A stretch of 64,000 bases of DNA from DASQFI01 sp035633215 (GCA_035633215.1 DASQFI010000039.1:62001-126000), one strand, 5' to 3'. Shown: positions 42,156-51,857, counted from the first letter of the stretch. Numbers and translations: made by a program. Notes: generated by a model from the letters alone, not told the origin.

Positions 42156-45100
42156 CTACAGGAGCGTTCCACGCAAGACCAGCATCCCGACGCTGAAATA
42201 AATCACGAGTCCCGTCACGTCCACGAGCGTCGCGACGAACGGCGCCGACGACGCCGCCGGGTCGAAGCCCAGGCGACGCATCACGAACGGCAGCAACGAA
42301 CCGGTCAACGTGCCCCACAGGACGACGCCCACGAGCGACAACGCAACGGTGAGCGCAATCAACACCCAGTGTGGGCCGTACATGTCTCCGAACGCTGACC
42401 ACAGCGTGATACGCAGGAACCCGATGCTGCCCAGGATGGCCCCGAGCGCCAGCCCGGCCAGCACCTCGCGGCGCATGACCCGCCACCAGTCGTGCAGCCC
42501 GACCTCGCCGAGCGCCAGGGCGCGAATGACCAGTGTCGCGGCCTGTGAGCCGGAATTGCCCCCGCTCGAGATGATCAGGGGCACGAACAGAGCGAGCACC
42601 ACGGCCTTGGCGATCTCCGCTTCGAAAAAACCCATGGCCGTGGCGGTGAGCATCTCGCCGAGAAACAGCGCCGTCAGCCAGCCGGCGCGCTTCTGAATCA
42701 TCCGGCCGAACGCAATCCGCATGTACGGCTCGTCGAACGCCTCGGATCCGCCGATGCGCTGGATCTCACGCGTCGCGGACGCCTCGGCGACGTCTAACAT
42801 GTCGTCAATCGTGACGATCCCGATGAGCATGCCCCCCGAATCCGTGACCGGAAGCGCCGTCCGGTCGTACTTGCGAAACACCGCGACGGCCGCGTCCTGG
42901 TCGTCGGTGGCTTTCAGCGCGACGAACTGGCGATTCGTCAGATCGGCCACGCGTCGGTCTGTCGGAGCCAGGAGGAACTCGCGAATTCGGACGTCATCGA
43001 GCAGCAGCCCATGCTCGTCAACGACATAGATGACGTTCAGCGTCTCGCTGTCCTGACCGTGCTCGCGCACGTAGTCGAGGACCTCGCGCACGGTCCAGTG
43101 CTCCTCCACGGCCACGTAATGCGGGGTCATCAGGCGGCCGACCGAGCGCTCCGGATAGCCCAGAAGGGTGAGCGCGACCGCTCGTTCCTCGGGCGTCAGC
43201 AGATTCAGCAGCTGGCGTGTCGCGCTTGCCGGCAGCTCTTCCAGAAACATCGTCCGCTCATCCGGCGCCATGGCGTTGAGCAGCGTCGCCACGTCTTCCT
43301 GCGCCATCGCCTTGAGCAGGGCTTCCTTGGCCTCTTGTGAGAGGTACTCGAAGACGACCGCGGCATCCTTGCGCGGCAGGACGCGGAAGGCCAGCACCTG
43401 ATCTTCGAGGCTGAGGTCAGTCAGGAGCGCGGCGAGGTCGCCTGGGTGTCGATTGCGCACGATGTCACGCAGGCGCGCATAGTCGCGCGCGTGAAGGACC
43501 TCAGTCAGCTCCTCGGACAGTCGCGTGACCTGTCGGATAGCTGAGAGACCTTCGTTACGTTCTGGTCCGTTCAGTTGTTGTTCCATTTGCGTCAGGGCGG
43601 CTCGAACCACGTCGTGATGGTGGACGTGCGGGCCAATCGCGCTCGTAGCGTCAAGCCAGAGGCGGTGAATCAGATCGAGATCGGCGGCGGTGAGCGCCGG
43701 CGGGTGCGCGCCGAGGTGATACGTGTCCACTCGGCCGCTGTGGTGATGTACGAATAGCTGCACGTCGAGACGTTCCGGCTTGGGCGCGCGCTCCCACGCC
43801 GCACCGAGCCGTCTGGCTTGCTCGTCGAGCGACAGCGTCTGGGATTCGCCGACGTGCACCTCTGACGACCGGAGGCGGATGACCGTCGCCACGATCGCGT
43901 CGAAGACGTTGAGCGCCGGCACGACCAGCAGCCGGACGGGCCGCCCGTATCGCTCGGCCAGCGCGACGACCTCTGAGAGCAAATGTCGTTCGGCCGGGGT
44001 CGGCGTCGGGTCGGTCGACGCGTCTTCACTAACATCGACGCCCAGGAGCCGCACGGTCATCACGACGACGTCCCGATCTCGGGAGCTTTCGAGCGCGGCG
44101 GCGACGTGCGCCAGGACGTTGGGATTCCGAACGGCGACCAGAAGATTGGCAGGCCGGGCGTCGATGTGGCCGAGCGAGAGCTCGGCGCCGGGGAGCACGT
44201 CGAAGGCCTCCGACTCCCCCGTTGCGGGTGCGGCCTCGGACTGGCGGGTGATCCCGATGAAGAGCAGGACGCAGCCCCCGAAGATGACGAGCGTCGTGAC
44301 CGACGCCACATCGCCTGTGACGACCATTGCCGCGGCACTCACCGCTATCAGCGCAGCGGGCAGCAACAATCCGACAGGCACCGCGCGCGAGCCCACGCGA
44401 ATCGTCAGCGGCACCTGGAACGCCGGCGCCCTGAAAGACGATCGCAGGCGTACGAGCGCGGCGACCTTGAACACCAGCGTGACGACAATGGCCATCGCGT
44501 AGGCCCGTGACAGCCACCCCACGCGGCCGCTGCTGGTGACAATCACGAGCATGACGGCCGCGGCCGCCGCATTGAACGCGCGAGCGGGTGTGCCAAACTT
44601 CGTGTGCAGGAGTGCGAGCGCCTCAGAAAGCACGCCTTCCGCCGACAGACGCTGGAGCAACTGGGCCGCGTCGTCGATTGCCGCCCGGACGGCGGGAGCC
44701 AGGATGAGCACAGCGGCCGCGACGAGCCCGAGAGCCAGGACATCCTTCAGGCCTGCAGGCACGCTCAGATGCTGGACAAGCCCGGTCAGGGGCGCCTGCG
44801 CCCAGAGCGCGTGCTCCGCGACCGGCACGAGCCGGGAGAAAAGGTACACGCTGAGCGTCGTGCCCACGAGGCTGAACAGCAGAATGAGGACGCTGGTCCG
44901 CCGCAGCGCCCGGACCCTGGGTGGCGGAAGCTCGTGCGCGGCCCGCGCCAACGCGTCGCCGCCGCCAATCGCCGGCAACGCGAGCGCCAGGCCAACGAAG
45001 TACGGAAGCACACGATCGAGAGAGAGCCAGCCGGGCGCAGCGGTGCCCGCGACCAGGGCGCTCGGGGCGGCAGAGGCAAATCCGCGGAGGAGGCCGAGAA

Positions 45101-45683
45101 CCCCCAGCGTCATGACGACGCCCAGCATGCCGATCCCGATCCATGTCGCTCGAGCGATGTGGTCCGACGCGAAATCGAGTCCTTGACGCGCGCGCAGCCA
45201 CGAAAAGCCAATCAGGACGGCGGCGACGACGGTCGCGAAGTCTTCAGGTCTCACCGACCCGGCCGGCCGCCATCCGGCGATGGCCGTCAGGGGGGCGGCC
45301 GCGGCGTATTGCCCGACTACGACACACGCGAGCGCAGCGAGCAGAAGGCGCTCGACGAGACTGGCCGTCGCTGCGAGCGTGGCCGCACGCCGCCCGAAGG
45401 CCTGCCGCATCCGGCCGACCGAGCCTCCGGAGATGAACAACGCCCAACTCTCGATGTCGACCGCGCGAACAAAAGCGGCCAGGGCCCACGCGCCGGCCAC
45501 GAACCAGGGTGCTGAAGGGCCGAGAACCGGCGTCGTGACGCCGGCGATGAAGAACACAGCAATGCCGAGTTGCGCGATCGCCAGCGCGGCGGCTTTGCGC
45601 ACGGACATGAACGACAGCAACGCCGTCGACGAAAGGACGACGCGCATCGGACGGCGGGATTGGCGTGGTGGGACGGACGGCAT
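42156..45683 (-). CDS. APC-type permease - USP-like - MgtE magnesium transporter fusion
   Basis: One uninterrupted frame of 1175 codons. Residues about 20-480 are an APC-type permease with about 12 helices (ALFISGGSVGRMRQAFGRRA). Residues about 490-690 are a soluble USP-like alpha/beta region (ARPANLLVAVRNPNVLAHVA, VVALAERYGRPVRLLVVPAL). From about 720 comes the MgtE N domain (RDIVRNRHPGDLAALLTDL), then a CBS pair (SVGRLMTPHYVAVEEHWTV; GIVTIDDMLDVAE) and the MgtE membrane domain with PLIISSGGNSGSQAATLVIR. MgtE is a gated Mg2+ channel whose N and CBS domains sense Mg2+. The permease may carry an amino acid or other cation-coupled solute. The fusion of two complete transporters is unusual. Confidence 0.85.
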   Translation of the reverse strand: MPSVPPRQSRRPMRVVLSSTALLSFMSVRKAAALAIAQLGIAVFFIAGVTTPVLGPSAPWFVAGAWALAAFVRAVDIESWALFISGGSVGRMRQAFGRRAATLAATASLVERLLLAALACVVVGQYAAAAPLTAIAGWRPAGSVRPEDFATVVAAVLIGFSWLRARQGLDFASDHIARATWIGIGMLGVVMTLGVLGLLRGFASAAPSALVAGTAAPGWLSLDRVLPYFVGLALALPAIGGGDALARAAHELPPPRVRALRRTSVLILLFSLVGTTLSVYLFSRLVPVAEHALWAQAPLTGLVQHLSVPAGLKDVLALGLVAAAVLILAPAVRAAIDDAAQLLQRLSAEGVLSEALALLHTKFGTPARAFNAAAAAVMLVIVTSSGRVGWLSRAYAMAIVVTLVFKVAALVRLRSSFRAPAFQVPLTIRVGSRAVPVGLLLPAALIAVSAAAMVVTGDVASVTTLVIFGGCVLLFIGITRQSEAAPATGESEAFDVLPGAELSLGHIDARPANLLVAVRNPNVLAHVAAALESSRDRDVVVMTVRLLGVDVSEDASTDPTPTPAERHLLSEVVALAERYGRPVRLLVVPALNVFDAIVATVIRLRSSEVHVGESQTLSLDEQARRLGAAWERAPKPERLDVQLFVHHHSGRVDTYHLGAHPPALTAADLDLIHRLWLDATSAIGPHVHHHDVVRAALTQMEQQLNGPERNEGLSAIRQVTRLSEELTEVLHARDYARLRDIVRNRHPGDLAALLTDLSLEDQVLAFRVLPRKDAAVVFEYLSQEAKEALLKAMAQEDVATLLNAMAPDERTMFLEELPASATRQLLNLLTPEERAVALTLLGYPERSVGRLMTPHYVAVEEHWTVREVLDYVREHGQDSETLNVIYVVDEHGLLLDDVRIREFLLAPTDRRVADLTNRQFVALKATDDQDAAVAVFRKYDRTALPVTDSGGMLIGIVTIDDMLDVAEASATREIQRIGGSEAFDEPYMRIAFGRMIQKRAGWLTALFLGEMLTATAMGFFEAEIAKAVVLALFVPLIISSGGNSGSQAATLVIRALALGEVGLHDWWRVMRREVLAGLALGAILGSIGFLRITLWSAFGDMYGPHWVLIALTVALSLVGVVLWGTLTGSLLPFVMRRLGFDPAASSAPFVATLVDVTGLVIYFSVGMLVLRGTLL

Positions 45684-45736
45684 CAGTGAAGGTCGGCGCG
45701 CAGCGATCTTGCCGATAATAGCCCGAGGCTCAGCGG

Positions 45737-45788
45737 GAGACTATGGATCCGACGCACGTGATCAAGGCACGCAAGGGTACATGGGCGG
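45737..45788 (+). repeat. Relic of a VWFA-related gene (copy of 40893-40943)
   Basis: About 48 of 51 bases match the segment of the tandem VWA gene that codes for ETMDPTHVIKARKGYM, with two substitutions, one deletion and one insertion. The indels break the frame, and no other VWA sequence is evident around it. It lies 36 bases before the GT-C gene at 45824 and is probably what is left of a deleted paralogue. Confidence 0.7.
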
Positions 45789-45823
45789 CGTCTTGACGCC
45801 GATACAGACACTGGCATCGCACA

Positions 45824-47662
45824 ATGATGAACAAGCCAGCGGTCACGTGGTGGGCCGTTCTCGTTGTCGTTTGGATGGCCGCCGGAGTCTATGCGTTCGC
45901 CAACCTGAACCGGGGCTGGGTGCCGCATGACGAGGGGCAATTCGATCAATCCGCGGAGCGCGTGCTGGCCGGGGAGCTCCCCCACCGCGATTTCGACGAG
46001 ATGTATACGGGTGGATTGACCCACCTCAACGCACTGGCGTTTCGGACGTTCGGCGTGTCCGTGCTCTCGCTTCGGATCGTCTTGTTTCTCTTCTTTCTGG
46101 CGTGGGTGCCGGCGACGTATTACGTCGCGTCACGGTTCGGTTCGCCGCTGCTGGCCGGCGCGACCACCGCGCTCGCGGCTGTTTGGAGCATCCCGAACTA
46201 TTCGTCGCCGGTGCCGTCCTGGTACAACCTCTTTTTCGCCGTGTTCGGATTAGCCGGTCTGATGCGCTATCTGGAGACCGACCGGCGTCGCTGGCTCTTT
46301 GCCTCAGGAGTCTGCGGCGGTCTGTCTTTCCTGGTCAAGCTCGTCGGAGCGTACTACGTCCTGGGCGTGTTGTTGTTCTTGATCTACCGCGAGCAGAGCC
46401 TGAGGCTGCTCCCGGACCGCACGTCCACTCGAGAACGGTACTACTCGATCGCCCTCGCAACCGGGCTGATCGCCTTCAGCGTGGCTGTCGCGCGTACCTA
46501 TCGCCAACAGGCTAGCTTCACGGAGTTCTTTCTCTTCGTCGCGCCCAACGTGGGAATTGCTCTGTTCCTCGTGTGGCGCGAGGTGAAGCACTCCGCGGGA
46601 TCGAGCCTGAGGAGACTCCGCGCGCTTCTGGGAATGTGGACGCCATTCTTCGCTGGCGTCGCCGCCCCGGTGGTCGTGTACTTGATTCCCTACGCGACGG
46701 CCGGCGGGCTGCAGGCGTTCGTCGAAGGTGTCTTCGTTCATCCCGGCAGAAGACTGATACACGCCACCTACCCAATGCCGGATCTGGACCTGGTGCTGGT
46801 CGCACCCATGCTCGCGTTGATGCTGCTGATCCTTTTCGGCGGGCGGAAGGGCACCGGGTTCATAGCCAGAGTCTTGGCCTTCAACGGGCTGGCGTTCGTG
46901 CTGATTGCCTCGGCGTTCATCATTCCCGTCTACTGGATCGGGCAGAGGCCGGCGGCGTTCATGGCGCCTCTCGCCGTGCTGGCCGGAATCGTGCATCTGC
47001 GGCGTCCGCCGCCTGAGGATGATCAGCGGCCGCAGCGCCTGATGGTGATTCTCTGCGTCACGGCGATGTGCAGCCTCGTGCAGTTCCCGTTTCCGGCGCC
47101 GATCTATGTCTGTTACATCGCTCCGTTGGCGGGCCTGGCGTTGACCGCAGTGGTCGCGGTCGCGAACCCCACGGCCCGACCACTTGGGACGATTGTCCTG
47201 GTGTTTTACGCGGCATTTGCCGTCTGGAGAGTGACACCTGGATTCATTTACGCCATGGGTCACTCCGCGGCGCGAGACCACCAGACAGCCCCGCTCGGTC
47301 TGCCGCGCGCGCCGGGGCTGCGGATACAGCCGGAAGAGGCCGAAGAATATGCGCGAGTGATCGCCTTGGTTACGCATCTGGCAAATGAGGGGCCGGTCTA
47401 TGCCTTCCCTGATTGTCCCGAAGTGTATTTTCTGTCCGGTGCCCGGAATCCCGCGCGTGCTATCTATGAGGTGCTGGGCGACTCGGCGTCGACGGACGAG
47501 CATGTGACACGCGTGCTGGCGAATCAACACATTCATGCGATCGTGATCAATGGCCGGCCTGCGTTTTCCCCGTTGCCGTCCCCGCAGCTCGTGGCCACCC
47601 TCCGAGAGCGCTTTCCGCAGTTCAAGATGGTGGGCCGCTTCGAAGTCAGGTGGCTGGAATGA
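45824..47662 (+). CDS. GT-C-type membrane glycosyltransferase (ArnT/PMT-like)
   Basis: This 612-residue protein has around twelve helices. The first periplasmic loop contains WVPHDEGQFDQSAERVLAGE, with the Asp-Glu pair typical of GT-C enzymes, and HRDFDEMYTGG. A C-terminal soluble domain follows (VYAFPDCPEVYFLSGARNP). Such enzymes transfer a sugar from a polyprenyl phosphate to lipid, glycan or protein on the outer side of the inner membrane. It is the first gene of a plus-strand operon, overlapping the methyltransferase by ATGA, and belongs with the GT2 enzyme that could make its lipid-linked donor. Confidence 0.82.
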   Translation: MMNKPAVTWWAVLVVVWMAAGVYAFANLNRGWVPHDEGQFDQSAERVLAGELPHRDFDEMYTGGLTHLNALAFRTFGVSVLSLRIVLFLFFLAWVPATYYVASRFGSPLLAGATTALAAVWSIPNYSSPVPSWYNLFFAVFGLAGLMRYLETDRRRWLFASGVCGGLSFLVKLVGAYYVLGVLLFLIYREQSLRLLPDRTSTRERYYSIALATGLIAFSVAVARTYRQQASFTEFFLFVAPNVGIALFLVWREVKHSAGSSLRRLRALLGMWTPFFAGVAAPVVVYLIPYATAGGLQAFVEGVFVHPGRRLIHATYPMPDLDLVLVAPMLALMLLILFGGRKGTGFIARVLAFNGLAFVLIASAFIIPVYWIGQRPAAFMAPLAVLAGIVHLRRPPPEDDQRPQRLMVILCVTAMCSLVQFPFPAPIYVCYIAPLAGLALTAVVAVANPTARPLGTIVLVFYAAFAVWRVTPGFIYAMGHSAARDHQTAPLGLPRAPGLRIQPEEAEEYARVIALVTHLANEGPVYAFPDCPEVYFLSGARNPARAIYEVLGDSASTDEHVTRVLANQHIHAIVINGRPAFSPLPSPQLVATLRERFPQFKMVGRFEVRWLE

Positions 47663-48261
47663 ACCCGTGGGTGGAGCGCTTCATGGAGCAGCCCTGGGTC
47701 TACCGATTGTGGATGGCTCCGTTCGCGGAGCAGAAACTCAGCCCGATGCGGCGGCACAACGATCTTAGCCGCGTCAGGCGGGTGCTCGATGTCGGGTGCG
47801 GACCTGGCACGAACACTCCGCTCTTTTCACAGGCCGACTACCTTGGCATCGATATCAATCCCGAGTACATCGCGAGCGCCAAACGCCGCTACAACCGCTC
47901 GTTCGTTACCGCCGACGTAACGGCCTACGACGTCGACGACAGCGAGCGATTCGACGTCATCCTCGTCAACAGTCTGCTGCATCATCTGGACACGCCCGCG
48001 ACCGTACGGCTGCTCGATCACTTGAAAGGCCTCCTCACCGACGATGGACGTATCCATATCCTCGAGCTGATCCTGCCGAACGAGCGATCGGTCGCGCGGG
48101 TACTGGCGCAGCATGATCGAGGTGCGTATCCACGATCACTGGCCGAGTGGAGGAACCTGCTTGGGACCGTGCTGGAACCGGTCGTCACGGAGCCGTATCG
48201 CGTTGGGTGCCTGGGCATTACGCTCTGGAACATGGTTTACTTCGTGGGCCGACGCAAGTGA
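47659..48261 (+). CDS. Class I SAM-dependent methyltransferase
   Basis: The 200-residue enzyme has the SAM-binding motif I (VLDVGCGPGTNTPLF) with the acidic motif II YLGIDINPEY and motif IV VILVNSLLHHL. ATG 47659 overlaps the stop of the GT-C gene (ATGA), and its own stop overlaps the start of the GT2 gene (GTGA), so all three are coupled. The acceptor is probably a sugar or lipid in the same pathway. A GTG at 47650 is an alternative. Confidence 0.85.
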   Translation: MNPWVERFMEQPWVYRLWMAPFAEQKLSPMRRHNDLSRVRRVLDVGCGPGTNTPLFSQADYLGIDINPEYIASAKRRYNRSFVTADVTAYDVDDSERFDVILVNSLLHHLDTPATVRLLDHLKGLLTDDGRIHILELILPNERSVARVLAQHDRGAYPRSLAEWRNLLGTVLEPVVTEPYRVGCLGITLWNMVYFVGRRK

Positions 48262-49247
48262 GTCATCCCAAGGTGTCCGTCGCCGTTCCGCTCCACAACG
48301 AGGAGACCGTCCTACCCGAGCTGATGCGTCGCGTCGGCAGCGTCCTACAGTCGTTGCCGGGAGGCCCGCACGAGGTCGTGTTCGTCGACGATGGAAGCAC
48401 GGACCGGACCCTCGAGGTTCTGCGCGACATCGCGGTGCGCGACGCGCGAGTGGTCGCCGTCGTGCTCTCGCGGAACTTCGGCCATCAAGCCGCGCTGACG
48501 GCGGCATTGGACCACGTCACGGGTGACGTCACCGTCGTCATGGACGGCGATCTTCAGGATCAACCGGAGGCGATTCCGCAGTTTCTCGAGCTGTTCCAGT
48601 CAGGGTACGACGTCGTGTACGCAAAGCGCGTCCGTCGGAAGGAGCCGTGGTGGCTGCGGTTCTCCTACTACGTGTTCTATCGACTCCTGGCCCGGCTGTC
48701 GGACACGCAGTTGCCCACGGACGCCGGTGACTTCGGTCTGTTGTCTCGGCGTGTGGTCGACGAGCTCCGTCGCCTGCCAGAGCACCATCGATACCTGCGG
48801 GGGCTCAGGAGCTGGGTGGGCTTCAAGCAAGTCGGGATCGAGGTTGAACGATCGGCGCGACATTCCGGCCGCAGCAAGTACAACCTGAGCCGGCTCCTGA
48901 AACTTGCCGCCGATGCGGTGTTCGCGTTTTCGATCGTCCCGCTCAGGTTGGCAGCAATCGTGGGCCTGATGGCGGTGGTGTGTTCGGTTCTGTTTGCGAT
49001 GTATTCCGTGATCGCCAAGGTGTTCCTGGATCAATCGCCGGTCGGGTTCACGGCGCTGATTTGGATCATCACCTTCCTCTCCGGGACGATTCTCGTATTT
49101 CTGGGTGTCATCGGAGAGTACGTCGGGCGAGTCTACGAGGAACTCAAGGCCCGGCCCGTGTACATCGTCAGCCGCGTTCTTCGTGCCGACAGCGCTGGGA
49201 TGGCCGAGTCGCCGTTGAGGTTCGCTGAACGTGAGCGGGCGATCTGA
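48258..49247 (+). CDS. GT2 polyprenyl-phosphate glycosyltransferase (GtrB/ArnC-like)
   Basis: The N-terminal GT-A domain has VSVAVPLHNEETVLPELMRR, VVFVDDGSTDRT and the MDGDLQDQPE motif with the metal-binding DxD-like site. Two C-terminal helices anchor the enzyme (VPLRLAAIVGLMAVVCSVLF, FLSGTILVFLGVIGEYVG). This type makes polyprenyl-phosphate sugars, the donors for GT-C enzymes such as the one two genes upstream. The start is GTG 48258, overlapping the preceding stop. Confidence 0.9.
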   Translation: MSHPKVSVAVPLHNEETVLPELMRRVGSVLQSLPGGPHEVVFVDDGSTDRTLEVLRDIAVRDARVVAVVLSRNFGHQAALTAALDHVTGDVTVVMDGDLQDQPEAIPQFLELFQSGYDVVYAKRVRRKEPWWLRFSYYVFYRLLARLSDTQLPTDAGDFGLLSRRVVDELRRLPEHHRYLRGLRSWVGFKQVGIEVERSARHSGRSKYNLSRLLKLAADAVFAFSIVPLRLAAIVGLMAVVCSVLFAMYSVIAKVFLDQSPVGFTALIWIITFLSGTILVFLGVIGEYVGRVYEELKARPVYIVSRVLRADSAGMAESPLRFAERERAI

Positions 49248-49262
49248 CGCGCCGATGATCTG

Positions 49263-49991
49263 ATGGATGCGGAGTACGGCAAGCGCTACCGTGACTTGTA
49301 CCAGCATCACTGGTGGTGGCGCGCGCGCGAAGCCGCCCTGCTGGAGACGATCACGGCGCTGCGGCCGTCAAGTGGCTGGGCCGGGATCCTGGACGTCGGA
49401 TGTGGCGACGGATTGTTCTTTGATCAGCTCCGGTCCTTTGGCGACGTGGAAGGAGTGGAATTCAGCGCCGACGTCGTCGATCCCCACGGTCCGCATCGTC
49501 ACCGGATCCACGTCTGTCCATTCGACGATCACTTCAAGCCCGGTCACCAGTACGATCTCATCCTCATGCTCGACGTCCTCGAGCATCTCGACAATCCGGT
49601 CGGCGCGCTGCGGCGCGCGCTTGAACTCCTCGCCCCACCCGGGCTCCTGATCATCACGGTCCCGGCGTTCATGGCGCTGTGGACCAATCACGACGTGATC
49701 AATCACCATCGCACGCGGTACACGCGGCGCACCTTCCGGTCCGTGGCCAACGCTGCCGGAATGCGGATCGATCAGGAACGGTATTGGTTTCAGTGGATGT
49801 TCCCGATCAAATTGGCCGCGCGCGTCGCCGAACGGCTCTCGGGCCGAGAGCCCGCGCCGGCGGACATTCCGCCTCGCTGGCTCAACAGGCTCCTCTACAG
49901 ATGGTCTCGAGTGGAGCGGCAGCTCCTGGATCCGCTGCGTCTCCCCTTTGGGAGCTCTCTCTTGGCGATCGGCGGGCGACGACGTGCCTGA
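49263..49991 (+). CDS. Class I SAM-dependent methyltransferase
   Basis: This 242-residue enzyme has motif I LDVGCGDGLFFDQL, motif IV MLDVLEHLDNP and a post-motif segment LIITVPAFMALWTNHDVI, as seen in methyltransferases acting on sugars or lipids. It is the last gene of the plus-strand operon, 15 bases after the GT2 gene. Its relative at 47659-48261 is only distantly similar, so the two are not recent duplicates. Confidence 0.85.
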   Translation: MDAEYGKRYRDLYQHHWWWRAREAALLETITALRPSSGWAGILDVGCGDGLFFDQLRSFGDVEGVEFSADVVDPHGPHRHRIHVCPFDDHFKPGHQYDLILMLDVLEHLDNPVGALRRALELLAPPGLLIITVPAFMALWTNHDVINHHRTRYTRRTFRSVANAAGMRIDQERYWFQWMFPIKLAARVAERLSGREPAPADIPPRWLNRLLYRWSRVERQLLDPLRLPFGSSLLAIGGRRRA

Positions 49992-50079
49992 CGGAGCGCT
50001 CGACGGACGAACCGCCCTCCCTCGTCACGCCCTTCACCACCGGCGGCTGATATCGGCGTCCGGTCTTTCACGCGTGGTC

Positions 50080-51231
50080 TCACGTCCTCTTCATCCCCAG
50101 CAATGAGAGAAGGAACGAGGAAAAAATCGTCTGTGCACTGAGCGCCAACATCACGACGCTTGGCACGATGATGCGCATCGCCGTCTGCGGTTCGTACGGC
50201 CCGAATCCAGTCTGCGCCCACGGAATCACCGCAGCCAGCGAACCGATCACGCCCGCGACGCCGAAGACCCCGCCGACGACAAGCCCGTGCTCGAGCGTGA
50301 TGGCCCGGAACCAACGCTGGGCTTCGGGGGGCTCGGGCACCAGCCCTTCCGTGATAGCGAATACCTTGGCGATGACGGCGAAAAACACCGCCTGCGCGCC
50401 CACGAGGATCATCGCGCCACCGTACATCAGCGTGTGAATGTCGAGCTCGGTGTCACCGATGTGGAGCGGACCCGGTAAGAGGAGCACGTGAATCGCCCCA
50501 CCGATCAGCATCAGCAGGAGACCTGGATAGAGAAACAGCCATCGCGGCGAGTACAAGAGCAAGAAGCGCAAATGGCGCCACCCGTCCCGCCACGGGTTGA
50601 GGTGAGGCGGCCGGTCACGCCCGTCCGGCGAGAGCGTCGCCGGCACTTCGCTCATCCTCAGGCCGTGGAGTCGTGCCTTGACGACCATCTCGCTCGCGAA
50701 CTCCATTCCGGTCGACCGCAGGTCGAGCCGTTCGACGGCAGCCTTCGAGAATCCCCGCAGTCCGCAGTGGAAATCTCGCACGGGAATGCGGAAGAACAGA
50801 CGGCCGATGCCGGAGAGAATCGGGTTGCCGACCCATTTGTTCTTCCAGGGCATGGCGCCCGGCTTGATTCCGCCGGCGAACCGGTTGCCCATCACGAGTT
50901 CGTCGCCTTGTCGAAGCCTGGCCAGATAGCGAGGGATCTCGCTGAAGTCGTAACTCGCGTCGGAGTCCCCCATCACGATGTACTGCCCGCGAGCTGCGCT
51001 GAATCCGCCGCGGAGGGCTGCGCCATAGCCTTTGACGGGAATGTCGACGACACGCGCGCCGAGTGAGCGAGCGAGGGCCTGACTGCCATCGGTGCTTCCG
51101 TTGTCGCCGACCACGACCTCACCCTTGACACCGTGCCTATCGAAGGTGTCCTTGACACGCCGGATGCACACTTCAAGCGTTCGCGCTTCGTTCAAGCACG
51201 GCATCACGACCGTTAGTTCGACATCGTCCAT
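50080..51231 (-). CDS. GT2 family glycosyltransferase with C-terminal membrane helices
   Basis: A GT-A domain (LTVVMPCLNEARTLEVCIRR, VVVGDNGSTDGSQALA, VMGDSDASYDFSE) is followed by four hydrophobic helices (FLLLYSPRWLFLYPGLLLML and later ones). The layout fits dolichol/polyprenyl-phosphate glycosyltransferases of the DPMS/GtrB group with an extra membrane domain. It is the last gene of the minus-strand cluster and converges with the plus-strand operon, the two stops being 88 bases apart. Confidence 0.88.
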   Translation of the reverse strand: MDDVELTVVMPCLNEARTLEVCIRRVKDTFDRHGVKGEVVVGDNGSTDGSQALARSLGARVVDIPVKGYGAALRGGFSAARGQYIVMGDSDASYDFSEIPRYLARLRQGDELVMGNRFAGGIKPGAMPWKNKWVGNPILSGIGRLFFRIPVRDFHCGLRGFSKAAVERLDLRSTGMEFASEMVVKARLHGLRMSEVPATLSPDGRDRPPHLNPWRDGWRHLRFLLLYSPRWLFLYPGLLLMLIGGAIHVLLLPGPLHIGDTELDIHTLMYGGAMILVGAQAVFFAVIAKVFAITEGLVPEPPEAQRWFRAITLEHGLVVGGVFGVAGVIGSLAAVIPWAQTGFGPYEPQTAMRIIVPSVVMLALSAQTIFSSFLLSLLGMKRT

Positions 51232-51243
51232 CGCGCTTCTCGT

Positions 51244-51840
51244 TCAGCTCAATACCGTGATGAAATGCAGCGAGCGCTCAAATATCCAGCGGACGGCCTT
51301 CGGATACAGGCCCAGATCCGTCTGCCAGCGCACCTGTCGCAGGCCGACGTGTTCGATTGCCTGCCGCCACTGGCTGGACGACCAGTAGTTGTACGGCAGA
51401 ACGACTCCGTGCGGCGCGTTGCCAACCCAGTCCATCAGTCTCAGCGTCGCGTTCGCAAACAGCCCGTCACGACAATGGTCCTTGATGACCACCGCCTGGC
51501 GGGCGACCCGTCGCGCCTCTTGGAGAAGGACCATCGGTTCGTTCGTGTGATGGAGGACGTCGACGAACATCACGACGTCGACGCTGTGATCGGCGAGCGG
51601 TAGGACGGCGCCGTCGAACAAGCGCACGGGGACGAACGTTTCTCGTCTCAGGAACACGTCCAAACCGGAGACACTGGTGTCCGGACGCAACCGGCCCACG
51701 GCCGCCGTCAGTCGTCCGTCGCCGCAGCCGACATCCACGATCGACGCGTGCGGCGGCATGACGGATGCGAGATGCCTGGCCAGCACCTCGACACGACGGG
51801 CGTACACCATGCGGCCGTGGATCGATCCGACGATGCTCAT
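51244..51840 (-). CDS. Class I SAM-dependent methyltransferase
   Basis: This 198-residue protein has motif I IVDVGCGDGRLTAAVG, SGLDVFLRR for motif II and MFVDVLHHTNEPMVLLQEA for motif IV. It is 12 bases upstream of the GT2 gene and 17 downstream of the GT-C gene in the minus-strand cluster, so it is probably co-transcribed and acts on the same glycan or lipid. Confidence 0.85.
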   Translation of the reverse strand: MSIVGSIHGRMVYARRVEVLARHLASVMPPHASIVDVGCGDGRLTAAVGRLRPDTSVSGLDVFLRRETFVPVRLFDGAVLPLADHSVDVVMFVDVLHHTNEPMVLLQEARRVARQAVVIKDHCRDGLFANATLRLMDWVGNAPHGVVLPYNYWSSSQWRQAIEHVGLRQVRWQTDLGLYPKAVRWIFERSLHFITVLS

Positions 51841-51857
51841 CTGTGGAAGGGCAAGTG

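Noticed and set aside
42156..45683. The MgtE fusion as a frameshift or assembly artefact
   Set aside because: The frame is open without interruption through the USP-like part that joins both halves, and codon composition is uniform across the junctions.
47659..51840. The three methyltransferases as recent duplicates
   Set aside because: Outside the SAM-binding motifs their sequences and lengths differ, so they are separate members of the superfamily.
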